Of a stretch of DNA of 64,000 nt, positions 1-9,507 are shown one piece after another. The stretch's first letter is position 1. Each line of letters begins with the position of its first letter. Origin of the DNA: Roseateles sp. YR242 (GTDB lineage Bacteria > Pseudomonadota > Gammaproteobacteria > Burkholderiales > Burkholderiaceae_C); NCBI RefSeq assembly GCF_900109745.1, contig NZ_FOAV01000003.1, forward strand, positions 372,001 through 436,000, in the 5' to 3' direction. The position numbers were made by a program, and so were the translations under genes. The notes below the pieces were generated by a model. The model saw only the letters and a list, made by a program, of their open reading frames with translations. It had not been told where the DNA came from and made no database searches.

Positions 1-425
1 GCAGAGGTCTTGGTGGAGTCGGGGCCGTTGTCCCGCTTCAAGGTGGTCTGGCCGATGCCCGCGCGCCCGGTCACGTTGAAGATGCTGCTGATGGGCAGCG
101 AGCCCGTCAGCGCCACGCCGACATGGCGCTCGGGATAGGCGTAATCACGGTTGGGCGCAAACAGGTTGATGTCGAAGTTCAGGCCACGCAGGAACACCTC
201 GGCCCCGAGGTTGGGCGTGAAGCGGTAACCCAGGCCCCAGGCCACCGACAGGGTGCTGCTCTTGTCATAGTTGGGATTGCTGCCGTTGGCCGCGCCAATG
301 GCGAACTGGCCATAAACACCCGGCGTCAACCCGGGGTTCGGGTCTTCCGCATGGGCATCGCTGGACGCGCCCAGGGCAGCGGTCAGCACCATCGCCGACG
401 CGCAGGTGGCCACAAAAGTTCTCAT
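1..425 (-). CDS. Outer-membrane beta-barrel protein, C-terminus cut by window edge
   Basis: Reading leftwards from ATG at 425 gives an N-terminal signal peptide (MRTFVATCASAMVLTAALGA, predicted cleavage after AHA near residue 26). About 115 residues of alternating polar/aromatic segments follow, typical of small porin-like barrels (GVYGQFAIGA, SVAWGLGYRFTPNLGAEVFLRG, VTGRAGIGQT), with YxF and GxGxR turns. A purine-rich GGAGGGGAGC site precedes the start. It probably belongs to the OmpA-like/OmpW-like outer-membrane beta-barrel group; the C-terminal half lies outside the window, so the subfamily and closing strand cannot be judged. Confidence 0.75.
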   Translation of the reverse strand, partial: MRTFVATCASAMVLTAALGASSDAHAEDPNPGLTPGVYGQFAIGAANGSNPNYDKSSTLSVAWGLGYRFTPNLGAEVFLRGLNFDINLFAPNRDYAYPERHVGVALTGSLPISSIFNVTGRAGIGQTTLKRDNGPDSTKTS

Positions 426-568
426 GCTGCTCCCCTCCATGATTCGTATATCGCCCAATTCGGCGAGGCGCAGCATAACGATCTGTTTCCCACTTGGGGA
501 GGGTGCCCCCCCTTGGTGGGATCGCCCGCCGCACCGTCCCCGGTGCGGCCGACCAGGACCAGGTGGGG

Positions 569-1525
569 TCAGGGCTTGATGCTGTAGTTCACCGGCACCC
601 AGGTGTAGCCCTTGCCGTCCGCACGCAGGTGGCCGATGCCGGGGAAGGACAGGTGGGCCACGGCGACGAAGTAGCCCTTCTTTGCGGCATCCGCAAACAC
701 CTTCTCGCGCTGCGGCACCGCGACCTTGGAGTCGCTGTCGAAGTTGATCGCCACCGACGGGTCAGCGAACTGCACGGCGGCCACGTGCATCACGTCACCC
801 CACACCGCCAGTTGCTGGCCCTGGCTCTCCACCATGTAGATGGTGTGGCCCGGGGTATGGCCGGGTGCGGCCACCGGATGGATGCCGGGCACCAGTTCAG
901 CCGTGCCGGTGAACGGCTTGACGCGGCCGGCGTCCTGGTAGGGCTTGAGCGCGGCGATGACGCCGGGGAAGAAGCCACGGTGGCCTTCCGGCTCCTTGGC
1001 CGCGTTGGCGGGGTTGAGCCAGTGGTCCGCGTCATGCTGGTCCATGCGCACCACGGCATTCGGGAACACCGCCTTGCCGTCCAGCGTCAGGCCGCCGGCA
1101 TGGTCCGGGTGCAGGTGGGTGATGTAGATCTCGTCGACCTGCTCGGGCTGATAGCCTGCGGCCTTCAGGTTGGTCAGCAGACGGCCGGCCGTGGGGCCGA
1201 AGAGGCCGGCGGCGCCCGTGTCGATCAGCACCAGCTTGGTGCCGGTGTTGATCAGGTAGGCGTTGACCGAGGTCTCCACGGGCGGCTTGAGGTAGGCCTT
1301 CTGCAGCGCCTTCACCACCGTACCGGGCTTGGCCTTGTCCATCAGTTGGTCGACCGGCAGGTCCAGCGTGCCGTCGTTCAGCGCGGTGATCTCGAAGTCG
1401 CCCAGCATCAGGCGGTAATAGCCGGGCGCCTGGGTCTTGACCTGCGGCGCGGCGGCCTGCACACCGGCGGCGGCCAGTGCCATGGCCAGGCCCAGGGCGG
1501 CAAAGCGTTGGTTCAGACGAATCAT
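569..1525 (-). CDS. Exported MBL-fold (metallo-beta-lactamase) hydrolase
   Basis: A 318-residue protein with a signal peptide (about residues 1-25, hydrophobic ALGLAMALAAAGVQA), so probably periplasmic. The metallo-beta-lactamase signature THLHPDHAGG supplies the HxHxDH zinc ligands. Further ligands are visible as the His of VAAPGHTPGH, the Asp of AVWGD and a C-terminal His (FPGIGH). Family members include lactonases, quorum-quenching enzymes and phosphorylcholine-type hydrolases, and the substrate cannot be told from sequence. It is monocistronic and divergent from the Liv-type transporter. The start has GGAGA just upstream. Confidence 0.88.
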   Translation of the reverse strand: MIRLNQRFAALGLAMALAAAGVQAAAPQVKTQAPGYYRLMLGDFEITALNDGTLDLPVDQLMDKAKPGTVVKALQKAYLKPPVETSVNAYLINTGTKLVLIDTGAAGLFGPTAGRLLTNLKAAGYQPEQVDEIYITHLHPDHAGGLTLDGKAVFPNAVVRMDQHDADHWLNPANAAKEPEGHRGFFPGVIAALKPYQDAGRVKPFTGTAELVPGIHPVAAPGHTPGHTIYMVESQGQQLAVWGDVMHVAAVQFADPSVAINFDSDSKVAVPQREKVFADAAKKGYFVAVAHLSFPGIGHLRADGKGYTWVPVNYSIKP

Positions 1526-1823
1526 GCGGCTCTCCTTGGAGGATCAGGGATTTCAATGAGCGCGCAGCATAACGACGCGCGCAACCGCCTGCCTTTTGCA
1601 GCAGAGAAGCCCTCCTCTTTTGGAAGAGTGGCCCAGGTCCCCCTGCAAAGTCTCATGTCAGCGTGCTGAAAGCCGACGCAGGCGAACTGAACAGGGCTTG
1701 CGCGTGCACTGACCGCATCCAAGGGTTAGCCCTTGCGCAATGCTACGTAAAGGGTTCTACGCTCGCCGCTGCGGCGGGCCGCACCCTAAATTCCTGGCTC
1801 CACTACAGAGGCACCGGACACCG

Positions 1824-2615
1824 ATGCCCACCCTTGCGCCGATGAGCACACTCATCCTGGAGACACGCAAACTGACCAAGACGTTCAAAGGCTTCACCGC
1901 CGTGGACGCCGTGGATCTGCAGGTTCAGCGCGGGCATATCCACGCGCTGATCGGCCCCAATGGGGCCGGCAAGACCACCTGCTTCAACCTGCTGACCAAA
2001 TTCCTCACGCCCACCCGAGGCCAGATCCTGTTCAACGGCACGGACATCACCGGCGAGAAACCGGCCCAGATCGCGCGGCGCGGCGTGATCCGCTCCTTCC
2101 AGATTTCCGCGGTCTTCCCCCACCTCACGGTGCTGGAGAACGTGCGCATCGGGCTGCAACGCTTCACCGGCACCAGCTATCACTTCTGGAAGAGCATGAC
2201 CGCGTTGCGCGCGCTGGACGAGCGCGCGCTCGCGCTGCTGGAACTGGTGGACCTGCGGGATGCCGCGTCCCTGCGCGCCGCCGACCTGCCCTACGGGCGC
2301 AAGCGCGCCCTGGAGATCGCCACCACCATGGCCATGGAGCCCGAGCTGATGCTGCTGGACGAACCCACGCAGGGCATGGGCCATGAAGATGTGGACCGGG
2401 TCACCGCCCTGATCAAGCGGGTGGCCGAGGGGCGCACCGTGCTGATGGTGGAACACAACATGAAGGTGATCAGCAGCATCGCCCACCGCATCACCGTGCT
2501 GGCGCGCGGCGCGGTGCTGGCCGAAGGCGACTACGCCACCGTCTCCCGCCATCCGGCCGTGCTCGAGGCCTACATGGGCAGCGAAAGCGCCGAACTGCAG
2601 GGAGCGCACGGATGA
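1824..2615 (+). CDS. livG: Liv-type ABC transporter ATP-binding protein (LivG-like)
   Basis: ATPase subunit of a branched-chain-amino-acid/HAAT-family importer, about 263 residues. Walker A is GPNGAGKTT; the signature region is LPYGRKRALEIA, a variant of the LSGGQ motif typical of LivG; Walker B and D-loop are LMLLDEPTQGM; the H-loop is MVEHNMKV. Starts at 1824 and 1842 are both possible. I prefer 1824 because AGAGG lies about 12 bases upstream; an in-frame ATG at 1740 adds a poorly conserved leader. It overlaps livF by ATGA and heads a five-gene operon with the binding protein and two permeases. The substrate is unknown: amino acids, amides, urea and aromatic acids all use this family. Confidence 0.9.
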   Translation: MPTLAPMSTLILETRKLTKTFKGFTAVDAVDLQVQRGHIHALIGPNGAGKTTCFNLLTKFLTPTRGQILFNGTDITGEKPAQIARRGVIRSFQISAVFPHLTVLENVRIGLQRFTGTSYHFWKSMTALRALDERALALLELVDLRDAASLRAADLPYGRKRALEIATTMAMEPELMLLDEPTQGMGHEDVDRVTALIKRVAEGRTVLMVEHNMKVISSIAHRITVLARGAVLAEGDYATVSRHPAVLEAYMGSESAELQGAHG

Positions 2616-3322
2616 CCGCCGCGCTGGAAATCCGGGGGCTGCAGGCCTGGTATGGCGAGAGCCACATCCTGCATGGCGTGGACCTCACCGTCCCCCAGGG
2701 CCAGGTCTTGACCCTGCTGGGCCGCAACGGCGCGGGCCGCACCACCACGTTGCGCGCCATCATGGGCCTGACGGACCGCCGCAGCGGATCGATCAAGGTG
2801 CATGGCCAGGAGAGCGTCCATCTGGCCACCCACCGTGTTGCCCGGCTGGGCCTGGGCTACTGCCCGGAAGAACGCGGCATCTTTGCCTCGCTCACCACCG
2901 AAGAAAACCTGCGCCTGCCGCCCGCGCTCAAGGGCGGCCGCGGCAAGGTGATGTCCGAGCCGGAGATCTACGCCATGTTCCCGAACCTGGCGGAGCGGCG
3001 TCACAGCCCGGGCACCCGGCTCTCGGGCGGCGAGCAGCAGATGCTGGCGGTGGCCCGCATCCTGCGCACCGGCGCGGACATCCTGCTGCTGGATGAAATC
3101 TCGGAAGGGCTGGCACCCGTCATCGTCCAGGCCCTGGCCCGCATGATCACGGCGCTCAAGGCCCAGGGCTTCACCATTGTGATGGTGGAGCAGAACTTCC
3201 GGTTCGCCGCGCCGCTGGCGGACCATTTCGTCGTGATGGAACACGGGCAGGTCGTTGAATCCTTCCCGGCGGTGGAGCTGGCGGCCAAACGCGCGCTGCT
3301 CGACCAGTTGCTGAGTGTGTGA
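2612..3322 (+). CDS. livF: Liv-type ABC transporter ATP-binding protein (LivF-like) with Arg in Walker A
   Basis: Second ATPase subunit, 236 residues, the usual LivF length. The P-loop reads GRNGAGRTT, so the normally invariant Walker A lysine is arginine (codon cgc near 2737). The rest is intact: signature LSGGEQQMLAVARIL, Walker B DILLLDEISEGLAP, H-loop VMVEQNF. It overlaps livG by 4 bp and should pair with it as a heterodimer. Lys-to-Arg usually lowers ATP hydrolysis in model ATPases, so LivG may carry the catalytic site, or the clade may have adapted; this is inference. Confidence 0.9.
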   Translation: MTAALEIRGLQAWYGESHILHGVDLTVPQGQVLTLLGRNGAGRTTTLRAIMGLTDRRSGSIKVHGQESVHLATHRVARLGLGYCPEERGIFASLTTEENLRLPPALKGGRGKVMSEPEIYAMFPNLAERRHSPGTRLSGGEQQMLAVARILRTGADILLLDEISEGLAPVIVQALARMITALKAQGFTIVMVEQNFRFAAPLADHFVVMEHGQVVESFPAVELAAKRALLDQLLSV

Positions 3323-3370
3323 TCCCAGGCAAACAGGCCACCATCAAAGGCCGTGAACAAGGAGACAAGC

Positions 3371-4663
3371 ATGAAGAACAGCAAACCCGCCTTCCCCAAG
3401 GCGCTTGAGGCTTTCAAGGCTCAATACACCAGCAATACCAGCAACACCAGCAGCGCCCGCAACGTCCTCAAGCCACTGGCTGCCGCCCTGATGCTGGCGG
3501 GCGCGGCCACCGGCGCCCAGGCGCAGTTCTCGGGTGACGTGGTGAAGATCGGCATCATCACCGACATGTCCAGCGTCTACGCGGACATCGACGGCGCGGG
3601 CGGCGTGGAGGCCGTCAAGATGGCCATCGCGGATGCCAAGGGCCAGGTGGCGGGCAAGAAGATCGAGTTCTTCTTCGCGGACCACCAGAACAAGGCGGAC
3701 GTCGCCGCCTCCAAGGCGCGTGAATGGTTCGACACCCAGGGGCTGGACCTGCTGATCGGCGGCACCAACTCCGGCACCAGCCTGGCCATGGCCAAGGTGG
3801 CGGCGGAGAAGAAGAAGCCCTTCATCTCCATTGGCGCGGGCACCTCGCGGCTGACCAACGAAGACTGCACCCCGTTCACCATCCACTATGCCTACGACAC
3901 GGTGGCGCTGGCCAATGGCACGGGCGCTGCGGTGACCAAGTCCGGTGGCAAGACCTGGTTCTTCCTCACTGCGGACTACGCCTTCGGCACCTCGCTGCAG
4001 TCGGACACGTCGGCCGTGGTCACCAAGACGGGCGGGCAGGTGCTGGGCAGCGTGAAGCATCCACTCAATGCCAGCGACTTCTCCTCCTTCCTGCTGCAAG
4101 CCCAGAGCTCCAAGGCGCAGATCCTGGGGCTGGCCAATGCGGGCGGTGACACCATCAATGCGGTGAAGGCGGCCAACGAGTTCGGCATCACCAAGACGAT
4201 GAAGCTGGCCGGCCTGCTGATGTTCATCAATGACGTGCATTCGTTGGGCCTGAAGACCACCGAGGGCATGTACCTCACCGACAGCTGGTACTGGAACCAG
4301 AGCGCCGAGTCCCGTGCGTGGAGCCGGCGCTTCTTCGAGAAACTCAAGCGCATGCCCTCGTCCCTGCAGGCTGCGGACTATTCCGCCACCGCGCACTACC
4401 TGAAGGCGGTGGAGGCCGCCAAGACCGATGATGGCGAGAAGGTCATCGCGCAGATGAAGGCCACCCCGGTCAATGACTTCTACACCAAGGCCACCATCCG
4501 CAAGGAAGATGGCCGCGCAGTGCACGACATGTACCTGCTGCAGGTGAAGTCGCAGAAGGAGTCGACCGAGCCGTGGGACTACTTCAAGGTGGTCACGCGC
4601 ATTCCTGGGGATGAGGCGTTCACCAAGCTCGCCGACTCCAAGTGCCCGCTGGTGAAGAAGTAA
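3371..4663 (+). CDS. ABC transporter substrate-binding protein (Leu/Ile/Val-binding-like)
   Basis: Periplasmic binding component, 430 residues. The start at 3371 is chosen for the AAGGAG site at 3359-3364; an in-frame ATG at 3353 lacks one. The signal peptide is unusually long: about 30 polar residues including an NTSNTSS run come before the hydrophobic core LAAALMLAGAATGAQA, with cleavage at AQA/QF. The mature part begins VVKIGIITDMSSVYADIDG, the typical start of type I periplasmic binding proteins. Its position between the two ATPases and two permeases completes an importer. Ligand not predictable. Confidence 0.9.
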   Translation: MKNSKPAFPKALEAFKAQYTSNTSNTSSARNVLKPLAAALMLAGAATGAQAQFSGDVVKIGIITDMSSVYADIDGAGGVEAVKMAIADAKGQVAGKKIEFFFADHQNKADVAASKAREWFDTQGLDLLIGGTNSGTSLAMAKVAAEKKKPFISIGAGTSRLTNEDCTPFTIHYAYDTVALANGTGAAVTKSGGKTWFFLTADYAFGTSLQSDTSAVVTKTGGQVLGSVKHPLNASDFSSFLLQAQSSKAQILGLANAGGDTINAVKAANEFGITKTMKLAGLLMFINDVHSLGLKTTEGMYLTDSWYWNQSAESRAWSRRFFEKLKRMPSSLQAADYSATAHYLKAVEAAKTDDGEKVIAQMKATPVNDFYTKATIRKEDGRAVHDMYLLQVKSQKESTEPWDYFKVVTRIPGDEAFTKLADSKCPLVKK

Positions 4664-4685
4664 TCCCTGAACACGAGCCCGCGCA

Positions 4686-5573
4686 ATGACTGAAATCTTT
4701 GGCGTCCCGCTGCCCGCCCTGCTGGGCCAGTTGTTGCTCGGGCTCGTGAACGGCTCGTTCTACGCAATGTTGTCGCTGGGGCTGGCGGTGATCTTCGGCA
4801 TGCTCAACATCATCAACTTCGCTCATGGCGCGCTGTACATGATGGGCGCGTTCCTGGCGTGGATGGGGCTGGAACAGCTGGGGTTGAACTATTGGGTGAT
4901 GCTGGTGCTGTCGCCGCTGGTGGTGGGTCTGTTCGGGCTGGTGATCGAGCGGCTGCTGTTGAAGTGGCTGTACAAGCTGGACCATCTCTACGGGCTGCTG
5001 CTGACCTTCGGCATCACCCTGGTGATCGAGGGCATCTTCCGCTCGTTCTACGGCGTGTCCGGCCAGCCCTATGCCGTCCCGGAAGCGCTCTCCGGGGCCA
5101 CCAACCTTGGTTTCATGATCCTGCCCAACTACCGGGCCTGGGTGGTGGTGGCCTCGCTGGTGGTGTGTCTGGGGGTGTGGGCGCTGATCGAGAAAACCTC
5201 GCTGGGCGCCACGCTGCGTGCCGGCACCGAGAACCCGCGCCTGGTGCAGGCGTTTGGGGTGAACGTGCCACGCATGATCACATTCACCTATGCCGGTGGT
5301 GTGGCGCTGGCCGCCTTCGCCGGTGTGCTGGCCGCGCCCATCCTGCAAGTGAACTCGCTGATGGGGTCCAACCTGATCATCGTGGTGTTTGCGGTGGTCG
5401 TGATCGGTGGCATGGGGTCCATCCTCGGCTCCATCCTGACCGGCCTGGGGCTGGGGGTGGTGGAGGGCCTGACCAAGGTGTTCTACCCGGAAGCTTCCAA
5501 CACCGTGGTGTTTGTGGTGATGGCCCTGGTGCTGCTGGTGCGGCCGGCGGGGCTGTTCGGCAAAGAGAAATGA
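4686..5573 (+). CDS. livH: Branched-chain amino acid-type ABC permease (LivH-like)
   Basis: Inner-membrane permease of 295 residues with about eight hydrophobic segments. Family hallmarks are NGSFYAMLSLGLAVIFGMLN near the N-terminus (LivH NGxxYALxALGLxLIFG) and a cytoplasmic coupling region LGATLRAGTENPRLVQAFGV. The C-terminal VFAVVVIGGMGSILGSILTG resembles the segment that closes LivH proteins. It starts 22 bp after the binding-protein gene and forms the translocation pore with LivM. Confidence 0.9.
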   Translation: MTEIFGVPLPALLGQLLLGLVNGSFYAMLSLGLAVIFGMLNIINFAHGALYMMGAFLAWMGLEQLGLNYWVMLVLSPLVVGLFGLVIERLLLKWLYKLDHLYGLLLTFGITLVIEGIFRSFYGVSGQPYAVPEALSGATNLGFMILPNYRAWVVVASLVVCLGVWALIEKTSLGATLRAGTENPRLVQAFGVNVPRMITFTYAGGVALAAFAGVLAAPILQVNSLMGSNLIIVVFAVVVIGGMGSILGSILTGLGLGVVEGLTKVFYPEASNTVVFVVMALVLLVRPAGLFGKEK

Positions 5574-5598
5574 CTTCGCGACCAGGACGCCTCTGTCG

Positions 5599-6576
5599 AT
5601 GAACAAGAAGACCTCGGGTTATGTCGTGCTCCTGATCGCGGTGGCGCTGCTGCCGCTGGCGGGGGTGTATCCCATCTTTGCGATGAAGGTGATGTGCTAC
5701 GCGCTGTTCGCCTGTGCATTCAACCTGCTGATCGGCTTCACCGGGCTGCTGAGCTTCGGCCACGCCGCCTTCCTCGGCACGGCCGCCTATGCGGCGGGCC
5801 ATGCCTTGAAGGTGTGGGGGTTCCCGCCGCTGGTGGGCATTCTTTTTGGCACGGCCATGGCGGCGCTGGCAGGGTTGGTGTTCGGGCTGCTGGCCATCCG
5901 CCGTTCCGGCATCTACTTCGCCATGATCACGCTGGCGCTGGCGCAGATGCTGTTCTTCTTCTTCCTGCAGGCGTCTTTCACCGGGGGTGAGGACGGCCTG
6001 CAATCGGTGCCGCGCGGCTCGCTGCTGGGCATCGGGCTGGACAACGACACCACGCTCTATTACCTGGTGCTGGCCATCTTCGCCTTTGCCTTCTGGCTGA
6101 TCTACCGCACGGTGCATTCCCCGTTCGGCCAGGTGCTGACCTCCATCCGCGAGAACGAGGCGCGAGCCATTTCGCTGGGCTACGACACCGACCGGTTCAA
6201 GCTGCTGGCCTTTGTGCTGTCGGCCGCGCTGGCGGGCCTGGCCGGGGCGACCAAGACGCTGGTGCTGGGTTTTGCCACGCTCACGGACGCGCTCTGGACC
6301 ACCTCCGGCCTGGTCATCCTCATGACCCTGGTGGGCGGCATGGGCACGATGGTGGGGCCCATCATCGGCGCGCTGCTCATCATCGCCCTGGAGAACAAGA
6401 TCGGAGACCTGGGCCAGTGGCTGGCCGGACTGACCGGCATCCAGTGGTTTGCCGGCCTGGGTGAATCGGTCAGCCTGGTGACCGGCCTGATCTTCATCAT
6501 CTGCGTGCTGGCCTTCCGGCGTGGGCTGGTGGGTGAGGCGGGGGCGCTCTGGGAGCGGTTGCGCAAGCCTGCCTGA
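5599..6576 (+). CDS. livM: Branched-chain amino acid-type ABC permease (LivM-like)
   Basis: Second permease of the importer, 325 residues, multi-spanning. LivM hallmarks: [20 protein letters not shown] in the N-terminal third, the coupling-helix segment [19 protein letters not shown], and a C-terminal [21 protein letters not shown]. It lies 25 bp after livH and ends the operon 32 bp before ubiA, so read-through into ubiA is possible. Confidence 0.9.
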   Translation: MNKKTSGYVVLLIAVALLPLAGVYPIFAMKVMCYALFACAFNLLIGFTGLLSFGHAAFLGTAAYAAGHALKVWGFPPLVGILFGTAMAALAGLVFGLLAIRRSGIYFAMITLALAQMLFFFFLQASFTGGEDGLQSVPRGSLLGIGLDNDTTLYYLVLAIFAFAFWLIYRTVHSPFGQVLTSIRENEARAISLGYDTDRFKLLAFVLSAALAGLAGATKTLVLGFATLTDALWTTSGLVILMTLVGGMGTMVGPIIGALLIIALENKIGDLGQWLAGLTGIQWFAGLGESVSLVTGLIFIICVLAFRRGLVGEAGALWERLRKPA

Positions 6577-6608
6577 GCAGACACCCGGCGCTGGCCGACA
6601 ATGGCCCC

Positions 6609-7526
6609 ATGACCTCCGCCGCACCCTCCCCTGCCGCACCCTCCCGGCTGTCGCTCTACCTGAACCTGATCCGCTGGGACCGGCCGGCGGGCAGCTACCT
6701 GCTGCTGTGGCCCACGCTGGCCGCGATGTGGATGGCGGCGGACGGATGGCCGGGCTGGCACCTGCTGCTGGTCTTCGTGCTGGGCACCGTGCTCATGCGC
6801 AGCGCGGGCTGTGCCGTCAACGACGTGGCAGACCGCGAGTTCGACAAGCACGTCAAACGCACCGCACAACGCCCGGTCACCAGCGGCATGGTCAGCGTCA
6901 AGGAAGCCCTGGGTCTGGGCGCCGTGCTATCACTGGTCGCTTTTGCACTGGTGCTGTCCACCAACGCCCCCACCATCCTGCTGTCCTTCGCCGCGCTGGC
7001 GGTCACCATCCTCTACCCCTTCACCAAGCGCTGGGTGTCCATGCCCCAGGCCGTGCTGGGCGTGGCCTTCTCCTTCGGCATTCCGATGGCGTTCTCCGCC
7101 GTTCTCGGCGGGCGCGAGTGGAGCCTGGAGGCCGTGCGTGCCTCCGTACCTCTGGCCGCCTGGGGCCTGCTGCTGGCCAACCTGTTCTGGGTGCTGGCCT
7201 ACGACACCGAATACGCCATGGTCGACCGCGACGATGACATCCGCATCGGCATCAAGACCTCCGCCCTGACGCTCGGCCGCTTCGACGTCATCGGCGTGAT
7301 GAGCTTCTACGTGATCTTCCTGGCCCTGTGGACCGGCATCGGCCTGCAGCTGGGCATGGGCCACTGGTTCCTGGCCGGCATGGCCGTGGCGGCCGGCCAG
7401 GTGGTCTGGCACTACCTGCTGATCAAGGACCGCACCCGCGACGGTTGCTTCCGCGCCTTCCGTGAGAACCACTGGCTGGGCTTCGCGATCTTTGCCGGCA
7501 CGGTGCTGGACCTGAGCTTGCGCTGA
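6609..7526 (+). CDS. ubiA: 4-hydroxybenzoate octaprenyltransferase UbiA
   Basis: Membrane prenyltransferase, 305 residues, joining the polyprenyl tail to 4-hydroxybenzoate in ubiquinone synthesis. Both aspartate-rich Mg/diphosphate motifs are present: [15 protein letters not shown] (N71, D72, D75, D79) and [12 protein letters not shown] near residues 199-210. About eight hydrophobic segments are visible. Another ubiquinone gene, ubiC, which makes its substrate 4-hydroxybenzoate, lies 2 kb away on the other strand, so the two are neighbours but not an operon. Confidence 0.95.
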   Translation: MTSAAPSPAAPSRLSLYLNLIRWDRPAGSYLLLWPTLAAMWMAADGWPGWHLLLVFVLGTVLMRSAGCAVNDVADREFDKHVKRTAQRPVTSGMVSVKEALGLGAVLSLVAFALVLSTNAPTILLSFAALAVTILYPFTKRWVSMPQAVLGVAFSFGIPMAFSAVLGGREWSLEAVRASVPLAAWGLLLANLFWVLAYDTEYAMVDRDDDIRIGIKTSALTLGRFDVIGVMSFYVIFLALWTGIGLQLGMGHWFLAGMAVAAGQVVWHYLLIKDRTRDGCFRAFRENHWLGFAIFAGTVLDLSLR

Positions 7527-7544
7527 GCACCGCCCGTACGAGCC

Positions 7545-8162
7545 CTACGACAGCAACCGCACGATGGCATCGGGGTGCAGCGCCCACCCGGCCAGCCCGG
7601 CGACGCCCATCACCACCCCGAGCGCGGTAGGCACCAGGGCCGCCGCATACAAGGCCCAGAGCTGCGTGAGTGCCGTGATGGCCAGCATGGCGATGGCAAT
7701 CGCCAGCAACGCGTCCGACAGGTCGAACTGGTCATCCCGGTAGTTGAACGCGTCATAGGCCTGCTGGTCGGCCTCGGCCTGCTGGCGCAATTCTTCCTTC
7801 TTGCGCCCCTGCTCCTCGGCCAGCGCCCGGTATTGGGCAATGGCCTTCTGATAACCCTCGGCCGCTGAGGCTGGCGCGGACTGGGCCTGCAACGCCAGCT
7901 GCACCAGCGTGGCCTTGGCCACCTCCTCGCGCATGTTGCGCGCCTGGTAGAAGGCCCAGTGGTCAATACGGTTGGCCTCGGCCTGCTGCATGGCCTGGAC
8001 GATGTTGTCGTCCTTGACCTTGCAGATGCCCATGAAGGTGGCCAGGATCGCCACCGTCACCGCCACGGTGGCATTGAGCCGCGCGCCTGGGCGATGCGTG
8101 GGCGGCGGCAGGTCATTCACCTGGCGGGCGTTCTCAATCAGCTCTTCGGGATCGATGTCCAT
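7545..8162 (-). CDS. DUF4337 domain-containing membrane protein
   Basis: A 205-residue protein converging on ubiA (stops 18 bp apart). After an acidic N-terminus (MDIDPEELIENA) comes a transmembrane helix near residues 31-47 (ATVAVTVAILATFMGICKV). A charged, Ala/Gln-rich helical region follows, including HWAFYQARNMREEVAKATL, and two hydrophobic C-terminal segments (LLAIAIAMLAITALTQLWALYA and PTALGVVMGVAGLAGWAL, each shown in part). The DNIVQAMQQAEANRIDHWAF segment is characteristic of DUF4337. Function unknown. Confidence 0.85.
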   Translation of the reverse strand: MDIDPEELIENARQVNDLPPPTHRPGARLNATVAVTVAILATFMGICKVKDDNIVQAMQQAEANRIDHWAFYQARNMREEVAKATLVQLALQAQSAPASAAEGYQKAIAQYRALAEEQGRKKEELRQQAEADQQAYDAFNYRDDQFDLSDALLAIAIAMLAITALTQLWALYAAALVPTALGVVMGVAGLAGWALHPDAIVRLLS

Positions 8163-8293
8163 CGGGTCGGAGGCCTCGGGCCTGGTGGGGCGTGGGTCGG
8201 AACAAGGGGCAAGGCCGGCAGCACGTCCGCCGGCTCGCGGCGAAGTCTAGGCGACCCCGGTGGCCCCTGGCTTAATCGAGGCTGATGGGGATC

Positions 8294-9469
8294 TCAAAGC
8301 CTGTCCATCCGGGCCAGCGCCGCCACCAGGTCGGACTGCGTCAGGATGCCCACCAGGCGCGCCTCTGGCCCGACCACCGGAATGTGGTGATGGCCCGTGT
8401 CCGCAAACAACGGCACCAGCTCCGCCAGCGGCCGGTCGGCACTGGCCACGCGAACCTGCCGCGTCATGATCTGGCCCACCACCTCGGGCTTGTCGCTGTG
8501 GCTGGTCGGCGTCGGCAGGATGAGGCGGCGCAACCGCGTGGGCCACTCGTCATGCACATCCAGCGAGGCTTCGCGCATGAAGTCGTTCAAGGTCACGATG
8601 CCGACGACCCGGCGGGCCCGGTCGATCACCGGCAGCGCCTTGATCTGATGCTCTCGCAGCAGGGCCCAGGCGTCTTGCAACGGTGTGCCCCACTCGACGA
8701 CCTTGAGGTCGGTGGACATGACGTCCGAGCAGCGCAGCGTGGTGATGCGCCGCCGCGCCGCCGTCAGGCCGGCCTCGTTGAGGATGCTGCGCAGGTCATC
8801 CGGCGGCACGTCCAGCACCTGGTTGTAATGCGCGAGGGCTGCCTCCAGGTCGGCCTCGCCAAACACACCGGCCTCGGTGGGGCCGGCCGACACGGGTGCG
8901 GCGGCCGCCACCTGGGGGTGCGGATAACGACGGCCGCTCAGGCTGTTGTAGGCCATGCCTGCCGCCACCAGCAGGCAGGAATTGAGCAGCACGGGTTCCA
9001 GCGCAAAGGTCCAGCCCTTCACGCCTGTCAGCACCATCAGCAGGGCCGCCGCACCACCGGGCGGGTGCAGGCAGCGCAGCAGGAACATCAGGCCGATCGC
9101 CAGCCCAACGGCGGCCGCCGCGGCGATTTCGGGCACATCGCCCAGCAGGTGCACACAGGCAATGCCCACCAGGGCCGACGCGGTGTTGCCCGCCACCACG
9201 GCCCAGGGCTGTGCCAGCGGGCTGGCCGGCACGCCGAACACCAACACCGCGCTGGCCCCCAGCGGCGCCACCAGCCACGGCAGGCCACCGCCATGCGGCA
9301 TCAGCCATTCAGTCAGGCAAGCGGTCAGCAACAGGCCGACGCTGGCCCCCGCCACCACCCGCAGCCGCTCGCGGGCGTCCACCCGCAATGGCGCAGGGCG
9401 CAGTGCCAACAGCCATTGCCGCAGCGCATCCCACCTGGGGGTTTTCGGGAAGGAGTTCGTTCCACTCAT
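8294..9469 (-). CDS. HPP-family integral membrane protein with C-terminal CBS pair
   Basis: A 391-residue protein from ATG at 9469 (MSGTNSFPK); the open frame extends further upstream but has no better start. The N-terminal half is four or so transmembrane segments of the HPP family, with CLHPPGGAAALLMVLTG supplying the His-Pro-Pro motif. The C-terminal half has two CBS domains (CSDVMSTDLKVVEWGTPLQD... and IMTRQVRVASADRPLAEL...), each with the (I/V)VGI(V/L)T core, probably binding an adenine nucleotide. HPP proteins have been linked to nitrite or nitrate transport in chloroplasts and cyanobacteria; the substrate here is unknown. Confidence 0.87.
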   Translation of the reverse strand: MSGTNSFPKTPRWDALRQWLLALRPAPLRVDARERLRVVAGASVGLLLTACLTEWLMPHGGGLPWLVAPLGASAVLVFGVPASPLAQPWAVVAGNTASALVGIACVHLLGDVPEIAAAAAVGLAIGLMFLLRCLHPPGGAAALLMVLTGVKGWTFALEPVLLNSCLLVAAGMAYNSLSGRRYPHPQVAAAAPVSAGPTEAGVFGEADLEAALAHYNQVLDVPPDDLRSILNEAGLTAARRRITTLRCSDVMSTDLKVVEWGTPLQDAWALLREHQIKALPVIDRARRVVGIVTLNDFMREASLDVHDEWPTRLRRLILPTPTSHSDKPEVVGQIMTRQVRVASADRPLAELVPLFADTGHHHIPVVGPEARLVGILTQSDLVAALARMDRL

Positions 9470-9507
9470 GGCGGTGTCCGGAATAAAGAGCGCCTGCCCC
9501 GCCGCGC

